From NCBI GenBank assembly GCA_004138175.2, contig RYFE02000036.1:1-57196 (forward strand): 57,196 nt of DNA, read 5' to 3'. Under the pieces are notes generated by a model. It made no database searches and was not told the DNA's origin. It saw nothing but the letters and a program-made list of their open reading frames with translations. Position numbers and translations under genes: made by a program. Below, piece after piece: positions 7,867-17,500 of the stretch. Source of the stretch: Chloroflexales bacterium ZM16-3 (GTDB lineage: Bacteria > Chloroflexota > Chloroflexia > Chloroflexales > Chloroflexaceae). Each line of letters opens with the position of its first letter. Positions within the stretch are counted from its first letter, which is position 1.

Positions 7867-9225
7867 ATGCAACGATCTCAACATCACCCCCGCCGCTTCA
7901 GTCTCTTCTTGATCCTCGCCACCTGTACGATGCTTGCCCTGGTGATCGGATGTGCGGCGCAGCCGCAGACCGGTCAGGCCCAGACGAGCGCCTATCCGAT
8001 CGTTGACACCGGGCAAGCCACGTGCTACGACGCGAGCACCGAGATCGCGTGCCCATCGACGGACGCGGCCTTCTACGGTCAGGACGCGCAGCTCGCTGGC
8101 AACACGCCCAGCTACACCAACAACGGCAACGGCACGATTACCGATAATGTCACCGGGCTGATCTGGCAGCGCAGCCCCGACACCAATGGCAACGGCACGA
8201 TTAACGCGACCGATAAGCTGAGCTACGCCGATGCCGGGAGCTACTGCCAGAACCTGACCATGGGCGGTCAGAGCGACTGGCAGCTGCCCGATATCAAGCA
8301 GCTCTACTCGCTGATCGACTTTAGCGGCATCGACCCCAGCGGCTACAGCGGCACGGACACGTCCGGCCTGATCCCGTTCATCGACACCGACTACTTCGAC
8401 TTCGCCTACGGCGACACCGCCGCCGGTGAGCGGATCATCGACTCGCAGTACGCTAGCAGCACGCTCTATGTCGCGAACACCGGCAACGATGGCGGCAGCA
8501 CCCTGTTCGGCGTCAACTTCGCCGACGGGCGGATCAAAGGCTATGGGCTGAGCCTGTTCGGCAAGGACAAAACCTTCTTCGTCCAGTGCGTGCGCGGCAA
8601 CACCAGCTACGGCCAGAATAGCTTCGCCGACAATGGCGACAGTACGATCACCGATGCCGCCAGTGGCCTGATGTGGGCGCAGGACGATAGCGGGGCGGGG
8701 ATGAACTGGGAGCAGGCGCTGGCCTGGGTGCAGACGCAGAACGCTGCTAATTACCTCGGCCACAATGACTGGCGGCTGCCCAATGTCAAGGAGCTGCAGA
8801 GCCTGGTTGACTACAGCCGCTCGCCCGATACCACGAGTTCGGCGGCGATCAACGTGCTGTTCAAGACGACGGGCATCACCAACGAGGCTGGACAGGCCGA
8901 CTTCCCCTTCTACTGGAGCGGCACCACTCACTCGAACTGGACAAGCGTGTCGGGCGGGTTCGGCGCGTATGTGGCCTTTGGCCGGGCGCTGGGCTATATG
9001 AACAATAGCTGGGTCGATGTCCACGGCGCGGGGGCGCAGCGCAGCGACCCCAAGCAGGGCGATCCGGCTGACTACCCGACCGGGCACGGGCCGCAGGGCG
9101 ACGCCATCCGCATCTACAACTATGTGCGCCTGGTGCGCGATGCGGGGACGACCGGCGGGGGCGGTTCGACGGGCCAGTATCACGTCTACGTCCCGGCGAT
9201 TATGAGCAGTGGCGCGTCGGTGTGA
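7867..9225 (+). CDS. DUF1566 (Lcl C-terminal domain) lipoprotein
   Basis: A 452-residue exported protein. An N-terminal signal ends in a lipobox-like LVIGC (Cys near residue 29), so it is probably a lipid-anchored surface protein. Two related DUF1566/Lcl_C modules follow, each with an NGNGTITDN.TGLIWQ or NGDSTITDAASGLMWAQ motif, then an A...C or A..W element and a DWQLPDIKQLYSLIDFS or DWRLPNVKELQSLVDYS motif. The domain occurs in secreted or adhesive proteins; its biochemical role here is unknown. The C-terminus (YHVYVPAIMSSGASV) resembles the (Y/F)LPxVxR tail seen elsewhere in this window. Confidence 0.8.
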   Translation: MQRSQHHPRRFSLFLILATCTMLALVIGCAAQPQTGQAQTSAYPIVDTGQATCYDASTEIACPSTDAAFYGQDAQLAGNTPSYTNNGNGTITDNVTGLIWQRSPDTNGNGTINATDKLSYADAGSYCQNLTMGGQSDWQLPDIKQLYSLIDFSGIDPSGYSGTDTSGLIPFIDTDYFDFAYGDTAAGERIIDSQYASSTLYVANTGNDGGSTLFGVNFADGRIKGYGLSLFGKDKTFFVQCVRGNTSYGQNSFADNGDSTITDAASGLMWAQDDSGAGMNWEQALAWVQTQNAANYLGHNDWRLPNVKELQSLVDYSRSPDTTSSAAINVLFKTTGITNEAGQADFPFYWSGTTHSNWTSVSGGFGAYVAFGRALGYMNNSWVDVHGAGAQRSDPKQGDPADYPTGHGPQGDAIRIYNYVRLVRDAGTTGGGGSTGQYHVYVPAIMSSGASV

Positions 9226-9249
9226 GGAATGTTGTTGTGCATTCCAATG

Positions 9250-9303
9250 TCGGAGGGGCGGCTCGCGAGCCGCTGCCGGAAGGGCGGCTCGCGAGCCGCC
9301 CCT
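9250..9303. repeat. GGGGCGGCTCGCGAGCCGCCCC palindromes, two copies
   Basis: Two adjacent near-perfect palindromes centred on GGCTCGCGAGCC lie between the convergent DUF1566 and DUF255 genes. Single copies occur at 13698, 23056 and 46529. A bidirectional terminator role is plausible. Confidence 0.85.
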
Positions 9304-11437
9304 ACCCGGCGAGCTGGGCGGATAGGTCTTCAGGCGTGTGTACCGGCAGCTTGCAGGCGAAGCCCTGGCAGAGGTAGGCCGTCGCCCGCCCATTGATCGC
9401 CTCGCGGCCCTGGAGCAGCGGGGTGAGCGCGGGCGTCTCTTCGTCGCCGGGGCTGAGGCGGGCGATGACGGTGTGGGGCCGGTAGCTGCCCAGGGCCACG
9501 TCCAGCAGGGCGCGGGTGTCGGCGGCCTGGGGGTCGCCGACGATGACCAGCTCGCTGATGGTTGAGGCGGCCAGGTCGGCGGCGCAGAGCATGCGTCCGA
9601 AGCCGGTGGGGAAGCGCTGCATCATTGCTGCCGCGCCCGCCAGCACGCGCTCGGCCCGCTGGCGGTAGCCCTCGTCGCCGGTGAGGGCGGCCAGGTGCAG
9701 CAGCAGCTCGGCGGCCACGGAGTTGCCCGATGGGGTGGCGTTGTCGCCGATGTCGTGCGGGCGAGTGAAGAGCGCCGCGTGGTCGGCGGCGGTGTCGTAG
9801 AAGCCGCCCAGATCCTCGTCCCAGAACAGGTCGATCATCGCGTCGGCCAGCCCGAGGCACTCGCGCAGCCAGCGCGGGTCGCCGTCGGCGACGTGCAGGG
9901 CCAGCAGGCCGTCGGCCATGAGCGCGTAGTCCTCTAGGAAGCCGAGCGGGCCGGGGCGGCCGTCCTTCCAGCTGCGCAGCAGGCGGCCGTCGGGGCGGCG
10001 CAGGTGGGTGAGGATGAAGTCGGCGCAGCGGCGGGCGGTTTCTATGTAGAGACGCCCCGCCGGGGCGTCTGTACCGAAGGCGTTTGAGGCCACGGCGAGG
10101 GCGCGCAGGGCCATGCCGTTCCAGGCGGCGATGATCTTCTCGTCGCGGAAGGGCTTCGGGCGGCGCGCGCGGGCGGCGAGCAGCTTGGCCTTGCCAGATG
10201 TGATCACCTGCGCGATGCGCTCGGCGGGAGCGCCAGTGACGCGGGCCACCTCGGCGAGCTCGCGGGGCAGGTTGAGGATGTTGCTGGCCTCGAAGTTGCC
10301 TGTGCTTGTCACGTCGAAGATCTGGCAGAAGAGCGCGGCGTCGGCCCCGAGGATCTCGCGCACCTCGTCGGGCGTCCAGACGAAGAAGGCGCCCTCCTCG
10401 GCGTGGTCGGCCTGGGGGTGCGGCAGGCTGTCGGCGTCCTGGGTGCTGTAGAAGCCACCCTCGGGGTGGAGCATCTCGCGGCTGAGGTAGGCCAGGGTCT
10501 CCTGGGCGATGGTGCGGTAGAAGGAGGTCTGCGTCACCTGGTATGCCTCGGCGTAGAGGCGGGCGAGCAGGGCGTTGTCGTAGAGCATCTTCTCGAAGTG
10601 GGGCACCAGCCAGTGGGCATCCACGCTGTAGCGGTGGAACCCGCCGCCGAGCTGGTCGTACATGCCGCCACGGGCCATCTTGCGCAGAGTGAGCTCCAGC
10701 ATGGGCAGGGCGTCAGCCTGGCCGCGCAGATGGGCGCGCAGCAGGAACTCCAGGGTCATGGGCTGGGGGAACTTGGGGGCGGAGCCGAAGCCGCCTTCGA
10801 CGGGATCAAACCCCCGGTTCAGCGTATCCACTGCGGCATGCACGAGGCTGGACAGGGGGGGCGCGGCGGTGGCGGTGGCGCTGGCAGCATCAAATTGAGC
10901 CAGATGATCGATCAGCTCGCGCCCGTTGGCCGCAATCTCATCGCGGCGGTTGCGGTAGGCGTCGGCGACGCTGCGCAGCACCTGATTCCAGCTGGGCATG
11001 CGGTAGCGGGCGGCCTTCGCGTCGGGCGGGAAGTAAGTGCCGCCGTAGAAGGGCGTGCCGTCGGGGGTGCAGAAGACGTTGAGCGGCCAGCCGCCCTGGC
11101 CGGTCATGGCCTGGACGGCGGCCATATAGACGCTGTCGATGTCGGGGCGCTCCTCGCGGTCCACCTTGATGTTGATGAAGAGCTGGTTCTGGAGGGCTGC
11201 GGTGGGCTCGTCGTCGAAGCTTTCATTTGACATAACGTGACACCAGTGACACGCCGCATAACCTATACTTACAAGAATTGGCTTATCTTCAGATCTAGAT
11301 TTCGATAGAGCCGCCTCGCCCCACTCGTGCCAATCGACCGGGTTATGGGCGTGCTGAACGAGGTAGGGGCTGGCAGAGTCGATCAGGTGGTTGGTATATA
11401 TTGGGTTGCCGTGCTCATCACGGTGGCTTATGTGCAT
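9302..11437 (-). CDS. DUF255 thioredoxin-fold protein (YyaL / SSP411 family)
   Basis: A 711-residue member of the widespread DUF255 family. The N-terminal thioredoxin-like domain starts with [22 protein letters not shown] and carries a CHWCHVM motif (Cys-X-X-Cys, about residues 61-67) plus [14 protein letters not shown] and [13 protein letters not shown]. The rest is an (alpha/alpha)6 barrel like those of N-acylglucosamine epimerases or glycosidases ([33 protein letters not shown]). The cellular function of the family is not settled. GAGGAGG lies just ahead of the ATG. It is transcribed alone. Confidence 0.9.
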   Translation of the reverse strand: MHISHRDEHGNPIYTNHLIDSASPYLVQHAHNPVDWHEWGEAALSKSRSEDKPILVSIGYAACHWCHVMSNESFDDEPTAALQNQLFINIKVDREERPDIDSVYMAAVQAMTGQGGWPLNVFCTPDGTPFYGGTYFPPDAKAARYRMPSWNQVLRSVADAYRNRRDEIAANGRELIDHLAQFDAASATATAAPPLSSLVHAAVDTLNRGFDPVEGGFGSAPKFPQPMTLEFLLRAHLRGQADALPMLELTLRKMARGGMYDQLGGGFHRYSVDAHWLVPHFEKMLYDNALLARLYAEAYQVTQTSFYRTIAQETLAYLSREMLHPEGGFYSTQDADSLPHPQADHAEEGAFFVWTPDEVREILGADAALFCQIFDVTSTGNFEASNILNLPRELAEVARVTGAPAERIAQVITSGKAKLLAARARRPKPFRDEKIIAAWNGMALRALAVASNAFGTDAPAGRLYIETARRCADFILTHLRRPDGRLLRSWKDGRPGPLGFLEDYALMADGLLALHVADGDPRWLRECLGLADAMIDLFWDEDLGGFYDTAADHAALFTRPHDIGDNATPSGNSVAAELLLHLAALTGDEGYRQRAERVLAGAAAMMQRFPTGFGRMLCAADLAASTISELVIVGDPQAADTRALLDVALGSYRPHTVIARLSPGDEETPALTPLLQGREAINGRATAYLCQGFACKLPVHTPEDLSAQLAG

Positions 11438-11458
11438 CTTGGGGCCTCCTCATAGAGA

Positions 11459-11530
11459 GACCTGTCAGCTGCGCGCCAGAAGCAGCAGAGTGAGCAGAGA
11501 GCAACTGCCGGGCGCGCAGCTGACAGGTCT
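11459..11530. repeat. REP palindrome 1 of the RAYT module
   Basis: GACCTGTCAGCTGCGCGCC and its inverted partner GGCGCGCAGCTGACAGGTC are separated by 33 bases. This is one of four such units flanking the RAYT gene. Confidence 0.85.
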
Positions 11531-11573
11531 TAGCCATAGGTTCAGATTACCATCGCTTATCCCAGGGAGCAAG

Positions 11574-11612
11574 GAGACCTGACAGCTGCGCAGCGCGCAG
11601 CTGTCAGGTCTC
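11574..11612. repeat. REP palindrome 2, perfect 18-bp hairpin
   Basis: Stem 11574-11591 pairs exactly with 11595-11612 around loop AGC. It is built on GACCTGACAGCTGCGC. A half-unit (CACCTGACAGGTG) follows at about 11619-11631. Confidence 0.88.
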
Positions 11613-11666
11613 GGGCGCACCTGACAGGTGTCTCAGACGGTATACGATCATTAGGTGTTTTACAGA

Positions 11667-11740
11667 AACCTGTCAGCTGCGCGCCCAACGCTGCGGCCTA
11701 TTCTCCGACACGAGCTTCCAGCGCGCAGCTGACAGGCCTA
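11667..11740. repeat. REP palindrome 3, directly upstream of the RAYT gene
   Basis: ACCTGTCAGCTGCGCGCC (about 11669) and the inverted GCGCGCAGCTGACAGG (to about 11737) enclose 38 bases. It ends about 18 bases before the transposase start codon. Confidence 0.85.
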
Positions 11741-11757
11741 GCCCGAGGTGAATACAC

Positions 11758-12446
11758 ATGACACGCACGACTCCCCTTTTGCCTGGGCGGTATTACCATA
11801 TCTTCAACCGGGGCAATAACCGTGAAAACCTCTTCCACGAGGAGCGCAACTATGTGTACTTTTTGCGGCTTTACAAAAGCCATATTGAGCCTGTTGCCGA
11901 GACTTTTGCCTACTGTCTGCTGCCCAACCACTTTCACTTGCTAATGCGCGTGCGCCCTGATCTCTCACCGAGCATACAGCCGAGCCGGGCGTTCGCTAAT
12001 CTCTTCAATGGCAGTAGAGCAGAAGTAGCGCTGTCATACATGTCACGCTGAGCGAAGCGAAGCGTCCCGGCCGGGATTCTTCGCTTCGCTCAGAATGACA
12101 GGATTCCTCACAGCGTTACTTCTGCGGTATTGCCTTCAATGCCTACGCTCGCTCATTCAACCGAGCGTATGGGAGGGTGGGTGCGCTTTTCCAGCGGCCG
12201 TTCCAGCGCCGTACCGTAACAGAGGCGGCGTACTTTGTACGGCTGGTCGTCTATATTCACCAGAATCCGCAGCGGCACGGACTTATCGATGATTTCCGGG
12301 AGTGGCCCTACTCGTCTCACCCAACGTTGATGTCTATGAAGGCGACGTGCCTGATGCGCGAAGAAGTTTTGGGTCGATTCTGCGACGCGGCTCATTTCAC
12401 AGGTGCTCACAGCGAGCCCATAGCCCTTGATCTTGAGGATCTCTAA
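11758..12446 (+). pseudogene. REP-associated tyrosine transposase (RAYT), interrupted by a MITE
   Basis: A Y1/HUH transposase of the IS200-like RAYT type, which nicks and moves REP palindromes. Residues include LPGRYYHIFNRGNNRENLF, the HUH-type CLLPNHFHLLMRV and, downstream, GRVGALFQRPF and VVYIHQNPQRHGLIDD. The frame breaks after FANLFN, where a 123-bp element (12011-12133) plus one copy of an 8-bp target duplication is inserted. Removing these 131 bases restores one open frame of 558 bases (185 residues) reading FANLFNAYARSFNRAYGRVG. The gene was therefore intact before the insertion. REP palindromes lie on both sides. Confidence 0.92.
12011..12133. mobile_element. Palindromic MITE, copy 1 (inside RAYT)
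   Basis: A 123-bp non-coding element flanked by the 8-bp direct repeat CTTCAATG (12003-12010 and 12134-12141). Ends form imperfect inverted repeats of about 23 bp (GCAGTAGAGCAGAAGTAGCG against the complement of CGTTACTTCTGCGGTATTGC). The core is a long hairpin, GAGCGAAGCGAAGCGTCCC then GGGATTCTTCGCTTCGCTC. It encodes no transposase and would need one supplied in trans. Confidence 0.92.
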
Positions 12447-12449
12447 GTA

Positions 12450-12502
12450 GACCTGTAAGCTACGTGTATTGGTGGCTACCTGGGCGCGCAGCTGACAGGT
12501 CT
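12450..12502. repeat. REP palindrome 4, downstream of the RAYT gene
   Basis: A degenerate left arm (GACCTGTAAGCTACG) and an intact right arm (GGCGCGCAGCTGACAGGTC) start four bases after the RAYT stop. Copies on both sides of the gene are typical of RAYT-REP modules. Confidence 0.8.
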
Positions 12503-12506
12503 TTGG

Positions 12507-12522
12507 CAGTATACTAGAGCCA
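12507..12522 (+). promoter_or_regulatory. -10 element positioned for a leaderless tsaD mRNA
   Basis: TATACT at 12510-12515 ends seven bases before the A of the tsaD ATG, so a normal +1 would coincide with the start codon. There is no clear ribosome site and no convincing -35. Confidence 0.4.
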
Positions 12523-13700
12523 TGACGAACCTACCAGATGACTTCACGATCCTGGCGCTGGAGACCTCGTGCGACGAGACGGCGGCGGCGGTGGTGCGCG
12601 GCGGGCGAACGGTGCTCTCCAACGTGGTGGCCTCGCAGATGGATATGCACAGCCGCTACGGCGGGGTGGTGCCCGAGGTGGCCTCGCGCCAGCATATGCT
12701 GAGCCTGGCCCCGGTGGTGCGCGAGGCGCTGGCCGCGCTGCCGGGGGGCTGGGCTGATGTAGACGCGGTGGCCGCCACGTATGGCCCCGGCCTGAGCGGC
12801 GCGCTGCTGACCGGGCTGAACGCGGCGAAGGCGATGGCCTGGCAGCGCGGCCTGCCCTTTGTGGGCGTGAACCATCTGGAGGCGCATATCTACGCGAGCT
12901 GGCTGGATGTGGGGGCTGGGGGTTGGGGGTTGGGGATTGGGATTCCGGAATCCCAACCCCCAACCCCCCCCAACCCCCAACCCCCAGCCCCCGAGTTCCC
13001 GCTCGTCGCCCTGGTGGTCTCTGGCGGGCACACGCTGCTTGCGCTGCTGCGCGGCCACGGGGACTATGAGATCCTGGGGCAGACGCGGGACGATGCGGTG
13101 GGCGAGGCGTTCGATAAGGTGGCGCGCATCCTGGGGCTGGGCTACCCTGGCGGGCCGGCTATCCAGAAGGCCGCCGAGGGTGCCCAGGGCTCCCCGACGC
13201 TGCCCAGGGCATGGCTGCGCGGCAGCCTTGACTTCTCGTTCAGCGGGCTGAAGACGGCGGTGCTGCATAAGGTGCAGGAGCGCCAGGAGCAGAACTCGCG
13301 ACTGACCAAGCCTGGCCCGAAGGGAAAGGGTGGCCACCCAACCCCCAACCCCCAACCCCCAATCCCCAATCCTCAGCCCCCATTGGACCCGCACTGGGTG
13401 GCCCAGATGGCCCATGCCTTTCAGGAGTCGGTGGTGGATGTGCTGACGGCGAAGGCGGCGGACGCGGCGCGGCAGCACGGGGCGACGGAGATCATCCTGG
13501 CCGGCGGGGTGGCGGCGAACACGCGCCTGCGCGCCGAGCTTGCGCGCCGCGCCGACGTGCCGGTGCGCTTCCCGCCGATCGCTCTCTGCACGGATAATGC
13601 GGCGATGGTGGCTGCGGCCGCGTTCCACCGCTTCGAGGCCGGGGCGCAGAGCGGCTGGGATCTGGATGTGACGCCGAATTTAAAATTGGGCGCGGCGTAG
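12522..13700 (+). CDS. tsaD: tRNA N6-adenosine threonylcarbamoyltransferase TsaD, with repeat-derived insertions
   Basis: TsaD (YgjD/Kae1) transfers threonylcarbamoyl to A37 of ANN-decoding tRNAs together with TsaB/TsaE. Family motifs are present: ILALETSCDETAAAVV at the start, the iron-binding HLEAH (about residues 117-121), VVSGGHTLL, GEAFDKVARILGLGYPGGP and ILAGGVAANTRLR. The product is 392 residues against a usual 330-360. The excess comes from two Gly/Pro/Gln-rich segments (about 130-157 and 272-288) encoded by GGGGGTT-type heptamer repeats. Both sit where loops are expected and keep the frame. Start MTNLPDDF is the only good one. Confidence 0.93.
   Translation: MTNLPDDFTILALETSCDETAAAVVRGGRTVLSNVVASQMDMHSRYGGVVPEVASRQHMLSLAPVVREALAALPGGWADVDAVAATYGPGLSGALLTGLNAAKAMAWQRGLPFVGVNHLEAHIYASWLDVGAGGWGLGIGIPESQPPTPPNPQPPAPEFPLVALVVSGGHTLLALLRGHGDYEILGQTRDDAVGEAFDKVARILGLGYPGGPAIQKAAEGAQGSPTLPRAWLRGSLDFSFSGLKTAVLHKVQERQEQNSRLTKPGPKGKGGHPTPNPQPPIPNPQPPLDPHWVAQMAHAFQESVVDVLTAKAADAARQHGATEIILAGGVAANTRLRAELARRADVPVRFPPIALCTDNAAMVAAAAFHRFEAGAQSGWDLDVTPNLKLGAA
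12911..12992 (+). repeat. Inverted heptamer array (GGGGGTT type) inside tsaD
   Basis: The left arm of GGGGGTT/GGGGATT units (12911-12946) meets the right arm of complementary AACCCCC units (12947-12992) at the centre GGGATTCCGGAATCCC. It lies wholly within coding sequence and translates to GAGGWGLGIGIPESQPPTPP and onward. A right-arm-like fragment recurs at 13336-13385 in the same gene. Confidence 0.9.
13336..13385 (+). repeat. AACCCCC heptamer fragment inside tsaD
   Basis: Tandem AACCCCC/AATCCCC units encode a PTPNPQPPIPNPQPP segment. This looks like one arm of the GGGGGTT array without its partner. Confidence 0.82.
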
Positions 13701-13723
13701 GGGCGGCTCGCGAGCCGCCCCTA
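13698..13723. repeat. GGGGCGGCTCGCGAGCCGCCCC palindrome at the tsaD stop
   Basis: A perfect palindrome whose first bases overlap the tsaD TAG. It lies between convergent genes, as a bidirectional terminator would. Confidence 0.85.
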
Positions 13724-13732
13724 CAACTGCCC

Positions 13733-14509
13733 CTACGCCCCGCGAATGAGCGCCAGCACCTCGTCGAGCACCAGCCCGTTGCTGCCGAGTCCCTCGTCGT
13801 TCTCGATGGTGGGCGTGCCCTTCCAGTCGGTGTAGCTGCCGCCCGCCTCCTGGAGGATGGGCGCGAGGGCAGCGGCATCCCAGATGTTCATCGCCGGGTC
13901 GAGGGCCAGCTCGGCCCGCCCGGTGGCCACCAGCAGGTAGCCGTAGCAGTCGGCCCAGGTGCGGAACATGCCGGCGGTCGCCAGGATGTGCCCGAATGCC
14001 TCGCCCTTGCCGTGCTGCTCGTAGCCGGTGGCCACTGTGGCTACGGCGAGGCTCTCGCGTAGCGTGCTTACCTGCGAGACCCGACACTGTCGGCCGTTCC
14101 ACCAGCAGCCCAGCCCCTTGCCCGCGTAGACCACCTCGCCCAGGGCGGGCATATTCACCGCGCCGACAAGCGGCTCGCCGCCGCGCAGCAGGCCGACCAT
14201 CACCCCGTAGAGCGGGACCCCGCGCACGAAGGATTTGGTGCCGTCGATCGGGTCGAGCACCCAGCGGTACTCGGCGTCGGCCCCGCCGCTGAGCCCCTCC
14301 TCCTCGCCGAGGATGGCGTGGCCGGGGTAGCGGGCGGCGATCTGGGCGCGCAGGTACGCCTCCGACTCGCGGTCGGCCACCGTCACCGGCGACTCGTCGG
14401 CCTTATAGCTCACGGCGACCCCGCTCTGGAAGTGGCGCAGGGTGATCTTGCCGGCCTGCCATGCGATGGTGTGGGCGAAGTCGAGCAGCTCGCGGATGTT
14501 CTCTGCCAT
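13733..14509 (-). CDS. Inositol monophosphatase-family phosphatase, probably histidinol-phosphatase
   Basis: A 258-residue magnesium-dependent sugar/inositol-phosphatase fold. Metal-site motifs are GEEEG (about residues 68-72), DPIDGTKSFVRG (about 86-97) and WDAAAL (about 205-210). DGTKSF is more typical of HisN-type histidinol-phosphatases than of inositol phosphatases (DGTTNF). hisC lies just beyond the next gene on the same strand, which supports a histidine role. The ATG overlaps the kinase stop as TAATG, with AAGGAG upstream, so translation is probably coupled. The substrate is inferred. Confidence 0.85.
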   Translation of the reverse strand: MAENIRELLDFAHTIAWQAGKITLRHFQSGVAVSYKADESPVTVADRESEAYLRAQIAARYPGHAILGEEEGLSGGADAEYRWVLDPIDGTKSFVRGVPLYGVMVGLLRGGEPLVGAVNMPALGEVVYAGKGLGCWWNGRQCRVSQVSTLRESLAVATVATGYEQHGKGEAFGHILATAGMFRTWADCYGYLLVATGRAELALDPAMNIWDAAALAPILQEAGGSYTDWKGTPTIENDEGLGSNGLVLDEVLALIRGA

Positions 14510-17500
14510 TAGGTTGTTCTCCTTACTATGCGCTCAATCAGCTCGGCGAGCTCGTGCAGGCTGACCGGCTTGCTGAGGTAGGCGTCGGCGCCGGCCTCCA
14601 TGCAGCGCTCGCGGTCGCCGGGCATGGCCAGGGCGGTGAGGGCGATGATTGGCGTTGCCGCGAGATCCGGCGTGGCTCGCAGATGCCTGGTGGCGGCCAG
14701 CCCGTCCATCACCGGCATCTGGATGTCCATCAGGATGATATCGGGGCGTTCCTCGGCGGCGCGCGCAATCGCCTCCTTGCCGTTGCGTGCCAGCGTCACG
14801 CGGTGGCCGTGGGCCTGCAGGTACTCGCTCAGCGCCTGGATCGTGATCTCGTTATCCTCGGCGAGCAGGATCGTCGCGCCCTGCTGCCCGTGTGGCTCGC
14901 TAGGCGCCGCGCTCGCAGCAGGCACGGCAGCTTCGTCCGTCGGCTGTCGTATACGCTGCGGCAACCAGGGCAGGGCCACCGTGAAGCGGCTGCCCCGCCC
15001 GAACCCCTCGCTTGTGACCTGTACGCTGCCGCCGAGGATGTGTGTCAGGCGCTGCACCAGCACCAGCCCAAGCCCGGTGCCCTCGTGCTGGCGGGCCAGG
15101 CCGGAGTCGAGCTGGGTGAATGGCTGGAAGAGCCTGTCCATGTCCTCCGCAGCGATGCCGATGCCGGTGTCCTCCACCGCGAAGGCGATCTGGCCGCGCC
15201 CGGCGTCGGCCACGACATCAAGCCGTATCTCTCCGCCCTCAGGCGTGAACTTGATCGCGTTGCCGAGCAGGTTCACAAGTATCTGCTTGAGGCGCTTGGC
15301 GTCGACAAGCATCAGGGCTGATGTGTCGTTACAGCTGAAGGCGACCTGGATACGCTTCCTGGCGGCGATCTCGCGCACGAAGATCAGGCTGGACTCACAG
15401 ACCTCGGCGACGTGGTAGATGTCCAGCCGGACCTCCATCTGGTCGGCCTCGATCTTCGAGAGGTCGAGGATGTCGTTGATCAGGGTGAGCAGATGACGCC
15501 CGCTGGCCTCGACCTGCTGCACCGAGCGCAGCTGGTGCTCGTTCAGCGGGCCAGCGATCTGCTCGGCCAGCATCTCAGAGAAGGCCAGGATTCCGTTCAG
15601 CGGGGTGCGCAGCTCGTGGCTCATGATGGCCAGGAACTCGTCCTTCGTGCGCAGCGCCCTGGTGAGCTCCGCGTTCATCTGGCTCAGGTCGGCGGTGCGC
15701 GCCGCCACGCGCTGCTCAAGCTCGCTGTTCAGCTGGCGGATCTCGTCCTCGCGGCGCTTGCGATCAGTGATGTCGCGCATATTGACCACCAGCGCGCCCA
15801 CCGCCGGGTCGGCCAGCAGATTGGTTCCGGTGCTCTCCATCCAGCGCCACGAGCCGTCCTTGTGGCGGGCGCGGTACTCGACGGTGCGGGAGGCACCTTG
15901 GTTTGCGATCACCTCGCCGAAGAGCGCTATGATCTGCGGCATGTCGTCCGGGTGGACAAGACCGAAGGCGTCGCCACCAACCCGCTCCCCCGGCTGGTAG
16001 CCCAGGCCGATCTCGTAGTTGGGGCTGTTGTAGAGCACTTTGCCATCGGCGCTCACCAGCGAGAAGGTGATCGCGCTCTTCTCGATCAGGGCGCGGAAGC
16101 GCTCCTCGCTGCGCTGGAGTGTCTCGGCGACCTGCTGCCGCTGCGCGAGCGAGTAGGCCATCCAGGATGTGATCGCCGCGCCGATCAGCAGCGCTGCCAG
16201 GGGGGTGAGCGTGCGGCGCGCGGCGGCATAGGCGGGCGCAGGCGTGACGATCACGCGCCATCTGCGACCGGCTACGTCCATCGGCATTGTGTAGGTGATG
16301 CCCGTCTGGAGCATATCGGGACTAACTGGCTCATCGCTGTCGAGCGGCCTGATGCGCGAGGGTGCGGAGCGAATCGCAAGGATCTGGGTGTGACCGGGCG
16401 GGGGCTGCTCATCGAAGATGTAGATGTCGAGGTCTCGGCTCCTGGGCGTCTGGAGCGCTGCGCTGGTCTGCTCCTGGATATCAATGGTGCCCATGACGAA
16501 GCCCACGATATTCGCCTGTCGCGCCTCCAGCGTGTCGGTCGGCGCGCCCTGGGCATAGATAGGTCGAACAATCAGCACACCCCTCGCCTGGTCGTAGGCG
16601 AGCGTGATGGGCGCGGTGGCGGCGGGCTCGCCGCTGTCGCGGGCGCGCACAAGGGCCGCCTGTCGGATCGGCTCTGCGCTGAGGTCAAGCCCGAGAATGA
16701 ATCCATTCTCCTCGAAGGGCTCGATATAGTCGATGGTCACATAGGATGCGCGGCTGCCAGCGCGGACGAACTGGCCGCTGGGGGTGAGGTCGGTGATGGT
16801 GAAGTTTGGGAACCCCTCGTCTCGCATGGCGCGCTCATAGGCGGGTCGCCCCTCCGCCGTCACAACCGGAGCCCATGCCAGGGCGCGCAGCCCAGGGGAT
16901 CGGCTGGCGCTGACAATATGGCCCTGCACAAACGCGTGGAACTCGGCGCGGGTCACGCCCTGATCCGAGGCCGAGTACAGCGCGTCGAGCACCTCTACGT
17001 GGTGGAGATCTTCGTTGATCTGCGTCGTGATCGTGATCGCGGCGGTAGCGGCGTCGCCCTCAAAATCCACCGCGATCCGGTCGCTCTCCATCCTCCAGAG
17101 CAGCAGGAAGAGGACGAGGGAGAGCATCATGCCGATGTCTATCGCGGTCATGGCGATCTGTCGCGATGTCGGCCACGTGTTGATCCATGCGCCGAGCCGG
17201 ATCAGCGGCGGAGCGAGGAGGATGATCCCCAGGAAGTCGCTCAGCCACCACATGCCCCAGATGTTTATGCCTGCGCCCGACGGCACGACACCATCCAGCC
17301 AGCCGAGGCCCATGCTCACCGTCGCAGAGATGATGCATGCTACCGCTATGATCGCGACGGCTCTGATGATCTGGCCTGGGTTTGGCTTGCCCCTGTAGCC
17401 TGTGGCCACGCCGAAGGACGTGTAGCGGCGCAGGATGTAGACGATTACGACAGATTGCGCGGTTGCCCCGCTGGCGATGACGGCGGCCGCCGCCAGACTA

